From Chloroflexota bacterium (lineage in GTDB: Bacteria > Chloroflexota > Chloroflexia > QHBQ01), in assembly GCA_025355955.1 (NCBI GenBank), contig JANXYP010000375.1, positions 1 through 38,288 on the forward strand: a DNA stretch of 38,288 bases. The letters are read 5' to 3'. This document shows positions 8,001 to 15,513 of the stretch, in pieces. How positions within the stretch are numbered: the stretch's first letter is position 1; each line of letters opens with the position of its first letter. Made by a program: the position numbers and the translations under genes. Under the pieces are notes generated by a model. It made no database searches, was not told the DNA's origin, and saw only the letters and a program-made list of their open reading frames with translations.

Positions 8001-9331
8001 AACAAAAAGAGCGCCCCATCTTTCGCAGGGGCGCTCTCGTATACATTACTAGACACTAATCTCATTGCTTCCGCCAATTCATCCACCATCCGCCGCTGGG
8101 CCAGCATCTCGCGCACCGTAATCGGCGGGCGAAACCAACCCGCCAGTTCCGCATCGCTGATGATGCGGGTACGCTGGATGGCGCGGCGGCTGGCGAGGAT
8201 GGGGCTGAGGCCGCGCAGCGCGTCGCGCCGCCCGCGAAGCAGCGCAGGGTCGCGCTTGAGCAGGCCATAGGCCACCGCCATCGCCTCGTAGCGCAGGATG
8301 TAGGGCAGCCATTGGCGCAACAGGCTGGTGGGCAGGTTCTTGGCAATAGTCCAGATGCGGTTGCGAGCCAGGTGATAGCTCTTGAATGGCGAACCCTGCA
8401 CCCCAGTCGCTGAATAGTGGTGCAGCACGGCCGCGGCTGGCGCATATAGGCAGCGCCAGCCTTGCAACCGCGCCCGCCAGGCCAGATCCACATCCTCCAG
8501 GTAGGCAAAGTAGCGGGCATCGAAGCCGCCCAGTTCTGTCAGCAGCCGCCGCGAGTAGAGCGCCGCGCCCGCAGTCGGGCCAAATATCTCGTATGGCGCA
8601 ATGCCTGGTCGGTAGGGCCGCCCTGCCAGCCGCTCCAGCGCCAGCCCGTCGCGGCGCAACTCCAGCCCAGCGGCGGCAATCGTATCCGGTCGGCTGGTGA
8701 ACAACAGCGTGGCGGCAACCATACCGACTTCTCCGAGTGCTGAGTGCTGAGTGCTGAGTGCTGAGTTAAGGTTTGAGCGGGGCTGCGCGTCATCCCCTCC
8801 CCCACCGGGGGAGGCTGGGAGAGGGTGCGAGTCGCGCAGCCCCAACCCTCCCCCAGCCCCTCCCACCGGGAGGGGAGAGTCGCGCAGCCCCAACCCCCCC
8901 CCAGCCCCTCCCACTGGGAGGGGAGAGTCGCGCAGCCCAGACCCACCCCCAGCCCCTCCCGGTGGGAGGGGAGAATGAGCAAGCGCCGCCACCATCTGGG
9001 CCAGCCAGTCGGGATTGGCGATGGTGTCGTTGTTGATGGTGGCGATGTAGTTGCCGTTAGCTTCAGCGAAGGCCAGATTGTTGCCGCCGCTAAAGCCGAG
9101 GTTGGTGGGGCTGGGTAGCACCCGCACCTGGCCGGGCGCGAAGCCGAGGCGGGCGAACTGCGTCGGGTCGGTTAGATAATCCACCGAACCATCGGTCGAG
9201 CCGTTCTCCACAATCAGTAGCTCGAAGTTGCGATAAGTCTGCGCCCCAAGCGCGGCGAGGCAGGCGGGCAGATAGGCTAGCCCGTTCCAGTTCAGGGTGA
9301 CAATGCTGACGCTGGGGCTAGCGGATGGCAT
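7973..9331 (-). CDS. Family 2 glycosyltransferase with an in-frame repeat insertion
   Basis: GT-A fold glycosyltransferase of the rhamnosyltransferase-like GT2 group, likely adding a sugar to a surface polymer. The start at 9331 (MPSASPSVSIVTLNWNGL) overlaps the kinase stop by 14 bases and has GGGAAGGGA just upstream. Visible motifs are VSIVTLNWNG 7-16, ENGSTDGS 42-49, LGFSGGNN 78-85, TINNDT 98-103 (metal-binding position) and FAYLEDVDLAWRARLQG 275-291. Residues about 119-200 are a foreign-looking insert: three 16-residue units (SPLPVGGAGGGLGLRD type) and a heptamer-encoded NSALSTQHSAL, placed between the acceptor-loop region and EVGMVAATLLF. The C-terminal 23 residues are encoded by the terminator hairpin and a repeat, so the native 3' end is probably altered. 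Activity with such an insert is unproven. Confidence 0.85.
   Translation of the reverse strand: MPSASPSVSIVTLNWNGLAYLPACLAALGAQTYRNFELLIVENGSTDGSVDYLTDPTQFARLGFAPGQVRVLPSPTNLGFSGGNNLAFAEANGNYIATINNDTIANPDWLAQMVAALAHSPLPPGGAGGGSGLRDSPLPVGGAGGGLGLRDSPLPVGGAGGGLGLRDSHPLPASPGGGGDDAQPRSNLNSALSTQHSALGEVGMVAATLLFTSRPDTIAAAGLELRRDGLALERLAGRPYRPGIAPYEIFGPTAGAALYSRRLLTELGGFDARYFAYLEDVDLAWRARLQGWRCLYAPAAAVLHHYSATGVQGSPFKSYHLARNRIWTIAKNLPTSLLRQWLPYILRYEAMAVAYGLLKRDPALLRGRRDALRGLSPILASRRAIQRTRIISDAELAGWFRPPITVREMLAQRRMVDELAEAMRLVSSNVYESAPAKDGALFLLYQLVLVTL
8004..8037 (-). terminator. Rho-independent terminator of the glycosyltransferase gene
   Basis: On the - strand, AGAGCGCCCC (8037-8028), a 10-base loop, then GGGGCGCTCT (8017-8008) and a run of T (8008-8004). 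The coding frame above it has no stop codon before this hairpin and runs through it to 7973. Confidence 0.8.
8736..8763. repeat. Heptamer array GAGTGCT x4 inside the glycosyltransferase gene
   Basis: Four perfect units plus a partial. Read on the coding (-) strand it gives the cyclic peptide STQHSAL with no stops in any frame; the other strand contains TGA. One unit gained or lost would shift the frame downstream. Confidence 0.9.
8831..8974. repeat. 48-bp tandem repeat x3 inside the glycosyltransferase gene
   Basis: Units start at 8831, 8879 and 8927. Each carries a CCCCTCCC...GGGAGGGG hairpin and encodes 16 residues (SPLPVGGAGGGLGLRD type) on the - strand. The period is a multiple of three, so the frame is kept. 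A related, more diverged unit lies at about 8795-8825. Confidence 0.9.
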
Positions 9332-11831
9332 GGAGTCCCTTCCCACCGAAGTAATAGAGTATGCTATTAGCGGATACTGGCCCATCAAGGGGAATATCAT
9401 TCAATTCTATTCCTTTAGTTGCCACCCCGTTTCGCTGATTCAAGACCAACAATGATGTGCCGTGCCCTTCCCCCCCGTTCGATACCACATATAGATTGTT
9501 CCCCACTAGCAGCGGGTCGCCAACCAAGTTATCGTTAGCCGCGTAGGTCCAACGTTCAAACCCGCTCGCGCCATCGCGTGCGGTTACGCCATCCATTCTG
9601 CTATCGAGAGTAATGAACAGGGTACTTTGGCTGAAAGCCAGCCCGCCTGCGCTCCCCCCTATCGCAGCCTGCCATATCAAGCTGCCATCGCTGGAGTTGT
9701 AGGCATAGGCATACTCCCCTTGCCATGAGGCCAAGTAGACCGTGTCAGATACAGCAAGCAACAGGCAGGGTGGACTGATGGTAGTAGGGAGTGCTTCGCT
9801 CTGCCATTTCACCGCGCCGTCGGCGGGGTTGAGCGCAGTCAATTTGCCGCCCAGCACAATATAGAGACTGGCAGCATCGGGACTAAGCAGCAAACGGCTC
9901 TGCACCGTACTGCTTATCTGCCACATTTGCTTGCCGATCGCCGCATCGAGCGCGGTGAGCGTCAACGGCGTGGTGGCGTATAGCACACCATTGGCGATTA
10001 CCGGCGCGTAGGGGCTGGGGCTACCCAGATTGTAACGCCAGGTGGCGCGGCCCTGGGCGGCAGGGTCGCTAGCATATAGCTGGCCGCCGCCGTCTTGCAG
10101 GTAGAGGAAGGTAGCCTTGTCCGATTTCGCGTAAGCGAGGTGATTCATCGCCACTGCCCCGGCGGGCAGATCGAACGACCAGGACGGTTGGCCGCTGGCA
10201 TCGAGATGGAGGACTCTGCTGCCCCCTCCTTGCGCGTTCTGACCGGGTGCGATCAGATAGTAGCCCTCGTTGGCGATGATCAGGTTGCTGGGCGCATAAT
10301 TAGGCGCATTGATCGAGTACGGGTAGCTCCACAGCGGGCTGCCCGCAATGGCAAGGTCATTTTCGTGGCTGAAGTTAGTACCGCCCCAATCGTAGCCGCT
10401 CATCCACCACTGCCCGCGCGGGCTGCGCGAGTTGAGCGCAGCATCGGTCACGCCTGGCGGCGCGGCGACGGTAGCGGGATATAGCGTATCCGGCGGGGTT
10501 GCGTGGCTAGCTGTGCCGATAAACGGTAGGCTGAATGGCAGCAATCCAAAGTACGAGCCGCCCACGATCAGCCCGACCAGCAGAAGCGCAAGGACGATTG
10601 TTACAAGTTTTGAGTTTTGAGTTTTGAGTTTTGAGTTACTGGCTGGCAGAGCATTGGCTGGACGTGGCGAACTCGCTGGAGGGGCGGGGTTGGTAGGCGC
10701 GACGCTCACCTTGCGCTCGGTGGGCAGCGGCGCTGGGGTAGCTAGGTAACGCTCATCCAGTCCGGGGATGGCGCGGGTCGGCTGCGGCGTAGTTACTCCC
10801 CTCCCGCCGGGAGGGGCTGGGGGCGGGTCGGCGGTGCGCGACGCAGTCTCCCTCCCCGCCTCCCCCTTTGGCGGAGGGGTTTGCTGCGGGGTGGGTTGCG
10901 CTTGGCTACTCCCCCTCCCCGCCTCCCCCTTTGGCGGAGGGGTTTGGGCGGGTTGTTGCCCAGCGAGAACGCGCAAAGTCTGCGGCGGGGTAGGGTGAGC
11001 GGGTTTGGGGTAGAGCTTCGCCAGGTCGCTACGCACTGCCACCATGGTCTGGTAACGGGCTGCAGGCTCGAGCAGGGTCATGCGTGCCAGCATCGCTGCC
11101 AGTGGGGGCGGGATGGCGGGGTTGAGGGTCAGCGCGGGCGGCAGGTTGAAGATATGCTCGTCGGGGTTGATATTGGTGAGCAGTTCGTAGATAGTCACGC
11201 CCAGGCTGTAAATATCGCTGCGCTCATCGGTCTGGCTGCGGCCATACTGCTCCGGCGGCGCGTAGCCAGGAGTGCCGAGCGCACGAGTGTCGGCGGCGCT
11301 ATCCTGCTTGAAGAAGCGGGCGATGCCGAAGTCAATCAGCTTGACGATGCCCGCCTGTCGCGTGACCATCACGTTGCCGGGCTTGAGGTCACGGAAGATG
11401 ATCGGTGGTTCCAAGCCGTGCAGGTAGACTAGCACATCGCACAATTGCCAGAACCAATCCAGCACGCTGCTGACCGGCAGCGGCCCGTCGGCATCATCCA
11501 ACGCCTTCAGCAAAGTCTTGCCATCCACGAAGTCCATCACCAGGTAGTAGTTGTCACCCTCGGCGAAGAAGTTAACCACCTGGGTGAGATAGGGATGATT
11601 GAGCGACATCAGCAACCGCACCTCGCTGCGGAAGGCGGCGGCGTTCTCCTCGCGGTCTAGCGGGTCGGCAAGGCCGGAGACGCTGATCTCCTTGACCGCC
11701 AGCGTAACCGGCATCCCTGGCACGGCGCGGTTATCCTGCACCTTGTAGACGCTACCTGCCCCACCCTGCCCCAGCTTGGCTAGTAGGGTGTAACGGTTGC
11801 CATCCAGTTGTTGTCCCAGTGTCAGTGGCAT
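9318..11831 (-). CDS. Membrane receptor Ser/Thr protein kinase with extracellular beta-propeller (PQQ-like) domain
   Basis: Hanks-type kinase, 837 residues. Glycine loop GQGGAGSV 21-28, ATP lysine in LAVKEI (K47), catalytic loop FRDLKPGN 146-153 (Phe replaces the usual His; D148 and K150 kept), DFG 167-169, and GTPGYAPPEQYG 186-197 in the activation segment. A low-complexity juxtamembrane region (about 280-410) contains two TPPPKGEAGR repeats and a heptamer-encoded NSKLKTQNSKL. One transmembrane helix lies at about 411-429. The outer part has repeated WxY/WxxxL strands (LWSYPY, SWSFDLP, ATWRYNLG, MWQISS, VKWQSE, LIWQAAIGG, ERWTYAAND), a PQQ-like propeller that probably senses an extracellular cue. 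No good ribosome-binding site is visible. It overlaps the glycosyltransferase gene by 14 bases. The FHA protein encoded upstream is a plausible phosphothreonine reader. Confidence 0.9.
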   Translation of the reverse strand: MPLTLGQQLDGNRYTLLAKLGQGGAGSVYKVQDNRAVPGMPVTLAVKEISVSGLADPLDREENAAAFRSEVRLLMSLNHPYLTQVVNFFAEGDNYYLVMDFVDGKTLLKALDDADGPLPVSSVLDWFWQLCDVLVYLHGLEPPIIFRDLKPGNVMVTRQAGIVKLIDFGIARFFKQDSAADTRALGTPGYAPPEQYGRSQTDERSDIYSLGVTIYELLTNINPDEHIFNLPPALTLNPAIPPPLAAMLARMTLLEPAARYQTMVAVRSDLAKLYPKPAHPTPPQTLRVLAGQQPAQTPPPKGEAGRGSSQAQPTPQQTPPPKGEAGRETASRTADPPPAPPGGRGVTTPQPTRAIPGLDERYLATPAPLPTERKVSVAPTNPAPPASSPRPANALPASNSKLKTQNSKLVTIVLALLLVGLIVGGSYFGLLPFSLPFIGTASHATPPDTLYPATVAAPPGVTDAALNSRSPRGQWWMSGYDWGGTNFSHENDLAIAGSPLWSYPYSINAPNYAPSNLIIANEGYYLIAPGQNAQGGGSRVLHLDASGQPSWSFDLPAGAVAMNHLAYAKSDKATFLYLQDGGGQLYASDPAAQGRATWRYNLGSPSPYAPVIANGVLYATTPLTLTALDAAIGKQMWQISSTVQSRLLLSPDAASLYIVLGGKLTALNPADGAVKWQSEALPTTISPPCLLLAVSDTVYLASWQGEYAYAYNSSDGSLIWQAAIGGSAGGLAFSQSTLFITLDSRMDGVTARDGASGFERWTYAANDNLVGDPLLVGNNLYVVSNGGEGHGTSLLVLNQRNGVATKGIELNDIPLDGPVSANSILYYFGGKGLHAIR
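10612..10632. repeat. Heptamer array GAGTTTT x3 inside the kinase gene
   Basis: Three perfect units with partial units on both sides (10605-10637). On the coding strand it reads as NSKLKTQ-type peptide just before the transmembrane helix. Confidence 0.9.
10852..10945. repeat. C-rich hairpin repeat pair inside the kinase gene
   Basis: Two near-identical units beginning CTCCCCGCC start at 10852 and 10915, 63 bases (21 codons) apart. Each contains a CCTCC...GGAGG hairpin and encodes TPPPKGEAGR on the - strand. A related CCCCTCCC-type hairpin precedes them at about 10798-10816. Confidence 0.85.
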
Positions 11832-11889
11832 TTGAATCGTGGCCCTCGCCCTAACCTTCTCCCTCGCCGGGGAGAGGGTATCTGTGTTG

Positions 11890-11944
11890 GGGCGAACCGT
11901 TGTACGCCCTCAGCGTGCCTGTAGTGGCAAACCGTTGTTCGCCC
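11890..11944. repeat. Two degraded GGGCGAAC stem-loop copies
   Basis: One copy at 11890-11909 has a single arm mismatch (GTACGCCC) and one at about 11926-11944 has a damaged left arm. Together they fill much of the 113-base spacer between the kinase and the GT-C-like gene. No promoter was recognised there. Confidence 0.65.
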
Positions 11945-14900
11945 TCAGCGCACCAGTTGATACAAATAAACATCGTCGGCGGCGGCGTGCCAGGCAATGT
12001 CGGGGCGCACATCGAACAGCCCCACATCGCCATCCCAGAGCGAATGCTGGCGGAAAATCTGGATGAACTTCAGGCGCGGATTGGCAGCTAGCGCGTCGCG
12101 AGTTTCCGGCCAGCTCCGCCCGTAGCACCACTTGTCTACCGGCGAACCCACCTGACACGAACTGACTGCGATGTACTGGACGTGCCAGCCCTTCAACACA
12201 GCGAGCGCGGCATCCTGGGGAAAGAGGTTTTGCAGCGTATCCTCGTTGAGTTGGTAGTCGTTGGGCATGAAGGTCTCATAACCATAGGCAATCGGCTTGC
12301 CATGGTAGACGCTGGCCCACATCGCGGGGCCATCGCGGGTGGCACGGTCGAACGGCATCATTGCCACCACTGGCTGGCCGGGCAATGCGGCGAGGTAGGC
12401 ATCGAGCGGCTGCTGCTCCACGCGAGTGAAACCCCAGCTATAGGGCGTGGCCCAGAAGTCGGCCAGCACCAGCACGACCAGCGCCACAACGATAGTATAA
12501 CGATAGGGAGCAAGACGCGGGCGGGCCAGCATCCAGGCCAGACCCAGCGCGGCGATAACGTAGAATGCGAAGATGACGATTAGCCCGAACCGCGCCCATG
12601 CCCGAATCGAGCTGAACAGCGGCACGAACTTGTATAGCAGCAGCCCCGGCAGCGGCACCTGCCAGCCTGCACTCCGCAGCGCCGGATCGAAGCGGGCCAG
12701 TTCGCCCGATAGGTCGTACTCCAGCCCGAACGACAGCACCACTGCCAGCAATGCCATGCCCAGGTATAGGCTGAAGGGGAAGCCAGCCCGCTTGCCGCGC
12801 AACTTCCAACCCGCCCATATCCCCAGCCCAATCAGCAGGTACATCGCCGCGCCCGGCCACAGGTTGTACTCGGTCAGGTTCAGGTTGGCGGTGTGTGCCG
12901 TCTTGAAGGCATCGCCCCAGATAGGGTGCAACTGGCTGGGGATAAAGTAGTCGCTCAATAGCGCGCTGCTGCCGTTCGCCGCCTTGATGCTATACGCCAG
13001 GCTGTTGCCACTCCGCAGCGCCAAATAGGGTATGGCGAAGGGGGCAACCAGTGCGGCGGTGACGACGACAAAGGCGGCCAGAGTTTTGAGTTTTGAGTTT
13101 TGAGTTTTGAGTTGGAGGTTGCTAGTCTTAGGGGTGGGCGGTGGCCCGCCCTGCTGCCCTTCAACCTGGCTCGATGCGGGCATGAGCGGCACACCTTGCG
13201 GCACATTGCCACGCAGTTGCCACCAGCGCACCACGATGTAGAGGGCGACGAACAGGCCGATAATCGCGGCGTAGTACCAGGCTTCCCAGCAGCAGAGTGC
13301 GAAGAACAACCCCGCCAAGGCACCGTCCTGCCAGCGCCGCCCGCGCAGCATTTTTTCGAGGAAAAGGAAGGTGAGTGGCAGCCACTGCGTTCCCATCATC
13401 TGCAAATGGCCGAGCATATGGTTGAGGCGATATGGCACAAAGGCGAAGGCAAGGCCAATGAGCAGGGCGATGATGGTCAAGTTTTGAGTTTTGAGTTTTG
13501 AGTTTTGAATTACTATGTCTGTAGGGGCGAACCGTTGTTCGCCCTGCCCCGCCTCGTCTGTAGGGGCGAACCGCTGTTCGCCCTGCTGCCCACCCTCGTC
13601 CGTAGGGGCGAACCGTTGTTCGCCCTGCCCCGCCTCGTCTGTAGGGGCGAACCGTTGTTCACCCTGCCCCGCCTCGTCTGTAGCGGCGAACCGTTGTTCG
13701 CCCTGCTGCCCACCCTCGTCTGTAGGGGCGAACCGCTGTTCGCCCTGCTGCCCTGCCTGACCCCTCCCATATGGGGGGAGGGCAGGGGTGAGGGGAGGCT
13801 CTAGCAAGTATTTCACCAGCAGATACATCCCCCAGCCAGAGAGGACGAAGGAGAGGAAGACGAGAAAGTTGTAGCTGACGATGGGGCCGAGCGTGGCGGT
13901 GATGGGGATGGTAAGCAGGGTGTTGGCGGGGGTGAACTCTCCCTGACCCAGGTTGAAGCCGATTGGATAGTAGACGTTGGGGTTGAAGACCAGCGAGGAG
14001 CCGGGTGGCGGGTTGCCGAAGATGGCGTGGCTGACCCACCAGATCTTGTACATGAAGTTGAAATTGTCCATCGGCCAGCCGGGCAGGCGGCTGCCGAAGC
14101 TGAGGACGTAGGGCCAGGTGAAGATAATCGTGGCTAGCAGGTAGAAGCATGGCACCGCTAGCACGCGGGCAGCCGGACTCTGCCACAACCGCCGCGCCTT
14201 CAGCCAGCCTGCCGCCCGCCCCAGCATTGCTTCGACACTACGGCGGTTGAGCAACACTGCGACTGGCAGCAGCACAACCAATCCCCCCGCCAGCCAGGGC
14301 AGCAGGGCAGCGGGCGAGGCAATGAAGAAGAATACACTGACTAGAATGAGAGCGACGAGAGGCAGGACTAGGGCCAGTAGCTTGGCGACGGCCCTCTCCC
14401 GGCCTCCCCCGGTGGGGGAGAAGTCTTGCTCCCCTCCCGGCGGGAGGGGCTGGGGGTGGGGCGTTATCTCCCCTCCCACTGGGAGGGGCTGGGGGTGGGG
14501 TGTTATCTCCCCTCCCACTGGGAGGGGCTGGGGGTGGGTAATAGCCCAGCCTACTGCGTACAGACAAATCGCCACCAACAGCCAAAGCAGCGCAATCAGC
14601 AGCGACGGCCAGCGCAGCCCCAACGGGCCAGGGGCTGACGCGACCTTCATGCCATAGAAGATGACCCCCAGTTCGCGGTAATCCTTGTCCGAGGGGTAGA
14701 AGGTTTGCTGGGTGACGAGTTCAAGGCTGAGGTCGGGCAGGATGCTGGCATCGTGGTAGGCGAAAGTGTAGGTAAGCGGCCCGTTCGTCGCGGTGATGGT
14801 GGCGGCGGGCTGGCCGTCGATGATGACCGCGATGGGGCTAGGTTTGAAGCTGGCGGGGCGGCTACCGTCGAGGTAGAGGGTGATTTGCTCGTCATCGCTA

Positions 14901-15139
14901 AGGCGGGTGGTGTTGATGCGCGATACTGCTTTGCTCCAGCGATAATCGCGGCTGGGGTTATGCTCCGGGGGGTAGAAGTTGCCCAGCGCGGTTTCCTGCT
15001 TGCCCGCGCTTACGTTGAGCGTGGCTGGCGCTTGCAGCACGGCAACCAACAAGGCGAGCGCGACGATGAGATAAAAGATGAAAGATGAAAGATGAAAGAT
15101 GAAAGAGGCAGGCTTTGAGTTTTGCAATGTACTCTCCAT
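11945..15139 (-). CDS. Large multi-pass membrane protein, GT-C glycosyltransferase-like, with three repeat-derived loops
   Basis: A 1064-residue integral membrane protein with an N-terminal helix (about 15-35), an extracytoplasmic beta-rich segment (40-170), many further helices and a soluble C-terminus (about 890-1064). The core has WPMDNFNFMYKIWW (355-368), NPNVYYPIGFNLGQGEFTPANTL and HMLGHLQMMGTQWLPLTF, resembling large GT-C-type (lipid-linked sugar donor) transferases; the exact reaction is unknown. Three linkers between helices derive from repeats: residues 201-245 (ITPHPQPLPVGGE units), 448-553 (six GEQRFAPTDE units plus NSKLKTQ) and 655-686 (NSKLKTQ). Residues 12-21 in the first helix are also heptamer-encoded. 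The ATG at 15139 lies inside the first unit of a 60-bp tandem repeat and has no clear ribosome-binding site, so the start is uncertain. It probably works with the glycosyltransferase and kinase encoded downstream. Confidence 0.75.
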   Translation of the reverse strand: MESTLQNSKPASFIFHLSSFIFYLIVALALLVAVLQAPATLNVSAGKQETALGNFYPPEHNPSRDYRWSKAVSRINTTRLSDDEQITLYLDGSRPASFKPSPIAVIIDGQPAATITATNGPLTYTFAYHDASILPDLSLELVTQQTFYPSDKDYRELGVIFYGMKVASAPGPLGLRWPSLLIALLWLLVAICLYAVGWAITHPQPLPVGGEITPHPQPLPVGGEITPHPQPLPPGGEQDFSPTGGGRERAVAKLLALVLPLVALILVSVFFFIASPAALLPWLAGGLVVLLPVAVLLNRRSVEAMLGRAAGWLKARRLWQSPAARVLAVPCFYLLATIIFTWPYVLSFGSRLPGWPMDNFNFMYKIWWVSHAIFGNPPPGSSLVFNPNVYYPIGFNLGQGEFTPANTLLTIPITATLGPIVSYNFLVFLSFVLSGWGMYLLVKYLLEPPLTPALPPYGRGQAGQQGEQRFAPTDEGGQQGEQRFAATDEAGQGEQRFAPTDEAGQGEQRFAPTDEGGQQGEQRFAPTDEAGQGEQRFAPTDIVIQNSKLKTQNLTIIALLIGLAFAFVPYRLNHMLGHLQMMGTQWLPLTFLFLEKMLRGRRWQDGALAGLFFALCCWEAWYYAAIIGLFVALYIVVRWWQLRGNVPQGVPLMPASSQVEGQQGGPPPTPKTSNLQLKTQNSKLKTLAAFVVVTAALVAPFAIPYLALRSGNSLAYSIKAANGSSALLSDYFIPSQLHPIWGDAFKTAHTANLNLTEYNLWPGAAMYLLIGLGIWAGWKLRGKRAGFPFSLYLGMALLAVVLSFGLEYDLSGELARFDPALRSAGWQVPLPGLLLYKFVPLFSSIRAWARFGLIVIFAFYVIAALGLAWMLARPRLAPYRYTIVVALVVLVLADFWATPYSWGFTRVEQQPLDAYLAALPGQPVVAMMPFDRATRDGPAMWASVYHGKPIAYGYETFMPNDYQLNEDTLQNLFPQDAALAVLKGWHVQYIAVSSCQVGSPVDKWCYGRSWPETRDALAANPRLKFIQIFRQHSLWDGDVGLFDVRPDIAWHAAADDVYLYQLVR
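13081..13108. repeat. Heptamer array GAGTTTT x4 inside the GT-C-like gene
   Basis: Four perfect units plus a partial. On the coding strand it reads LKTQNSKLKT (residues about 677-686). Confidence 0.9.
13486..13506. repeat. Heptamer array GAGTTTT x3 inside the GT-C-like gene
   Basis: Three perfect units with degenerate flanks (13479-13509). It directly abuts the six-copy stem-loop array at 13517 and encodes IQNSKLKTQN. Confidence 0.9.
13517..13757. repeat. Six tandem GGGCGAAC stem-loop units inside the GT-C-like gene
   Basis: Units start at 13517, 13556, 13598, 13637, 13676 and 13718, with periods of 39, 42, 39, 39 and 42 bp. Each is a copy of the dispersed stem-loop and encodes GEQRFA(P/A)TDE on the - strand, so a hairpin repeat has expanded as a translated, frame-preserving array. 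Two units have a point change in the stem. Confidence 0.95.
14429..14538. repeat. 39-bp tandem repeat x3 inside the GT-C-like gene
   Basis: Units start at 14429, 14468 and 14507. Each holds a CCCCTCCC...GGGAGGGG hairpin and encodes the 13-residue ITPHPQPLPVGGE on the - strand. The period keeps the frame. Confidence 0.92.
15077..15104. repeat. Heptamer array GATGAAA x4 at the 5' end of the GT-C-like gene
   Basis: Four perfect units. On the coding strand they give FIFHLSSF-type hydrophobic residues that form part of the first membrane helix. The opposite strand contains TGA. Confidence 0.9.
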
Positions 15140-15330
15140 CTTTAATCTCGGTAGTCAGTAGGGGCGAACCGTTGTTCGCCCTGCGAATAGCTTCTCCATC
15201 TTTTATCTCGGTAGTTAGTAGGGGCGAACCGTTGTTCGCCCTGCGAATAGCTTCTCCATCTTTAATCTCGGTTGTCAGTAGGGGCGAACCGCTTGTTCGC
15301 CCCGCGAACAGCTTCTCCATCTTTTATCTT
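15134..15330. repeat. 60-bp tandem repeat x3 spanning the GT-C-like start codon
   Basis: Units start at 15134, 15194 and 15254 (60, 60 and 61 bp), with a partial fourth from 15315. Each contains the GGGCGAAC stem-loop and, on the - strand, AAGATGGAG; the unit nearest the gene supplies its ATG at 15139. The rest of the 374-base spacer (to 15513) holds decayed copies (near 15350 and 15443) and no gene. An open frame over 14958-15320 reads only repeat sequence. Confidence 0.9.
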
Positions 15331-15513
15331 TAGCTTGGTAACTGGGAGGCAGGGCGTATGCGATTCGCCCCTACACCAATCTGGCGCAAATATGCCAACT
15401 GAGGCTGTAATATTAGCGCTTATCCGAATAGCCAGTGGTTGTCAGTAGGGGCGGGTCGCCCGCTCTCTTTGCGGATAAACTCTTTAATCCTTAATCTTTA
15501 GACCGCTGTACGT

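Noticed and set aside
13517-13757. CRISPR array
   Set aside because: The regular units differ only slightly over their whole length. There are no unique spacers, and the array lies in frame inside a gene with no cas genes nearby.
14958-15320. 120-codon open frame on - over the tandem 60-bp repeats
   Set aside because: It stays open because 60 is divisible by three; the product is only repeat units and then runs out of frame into the GT-C-like gene.
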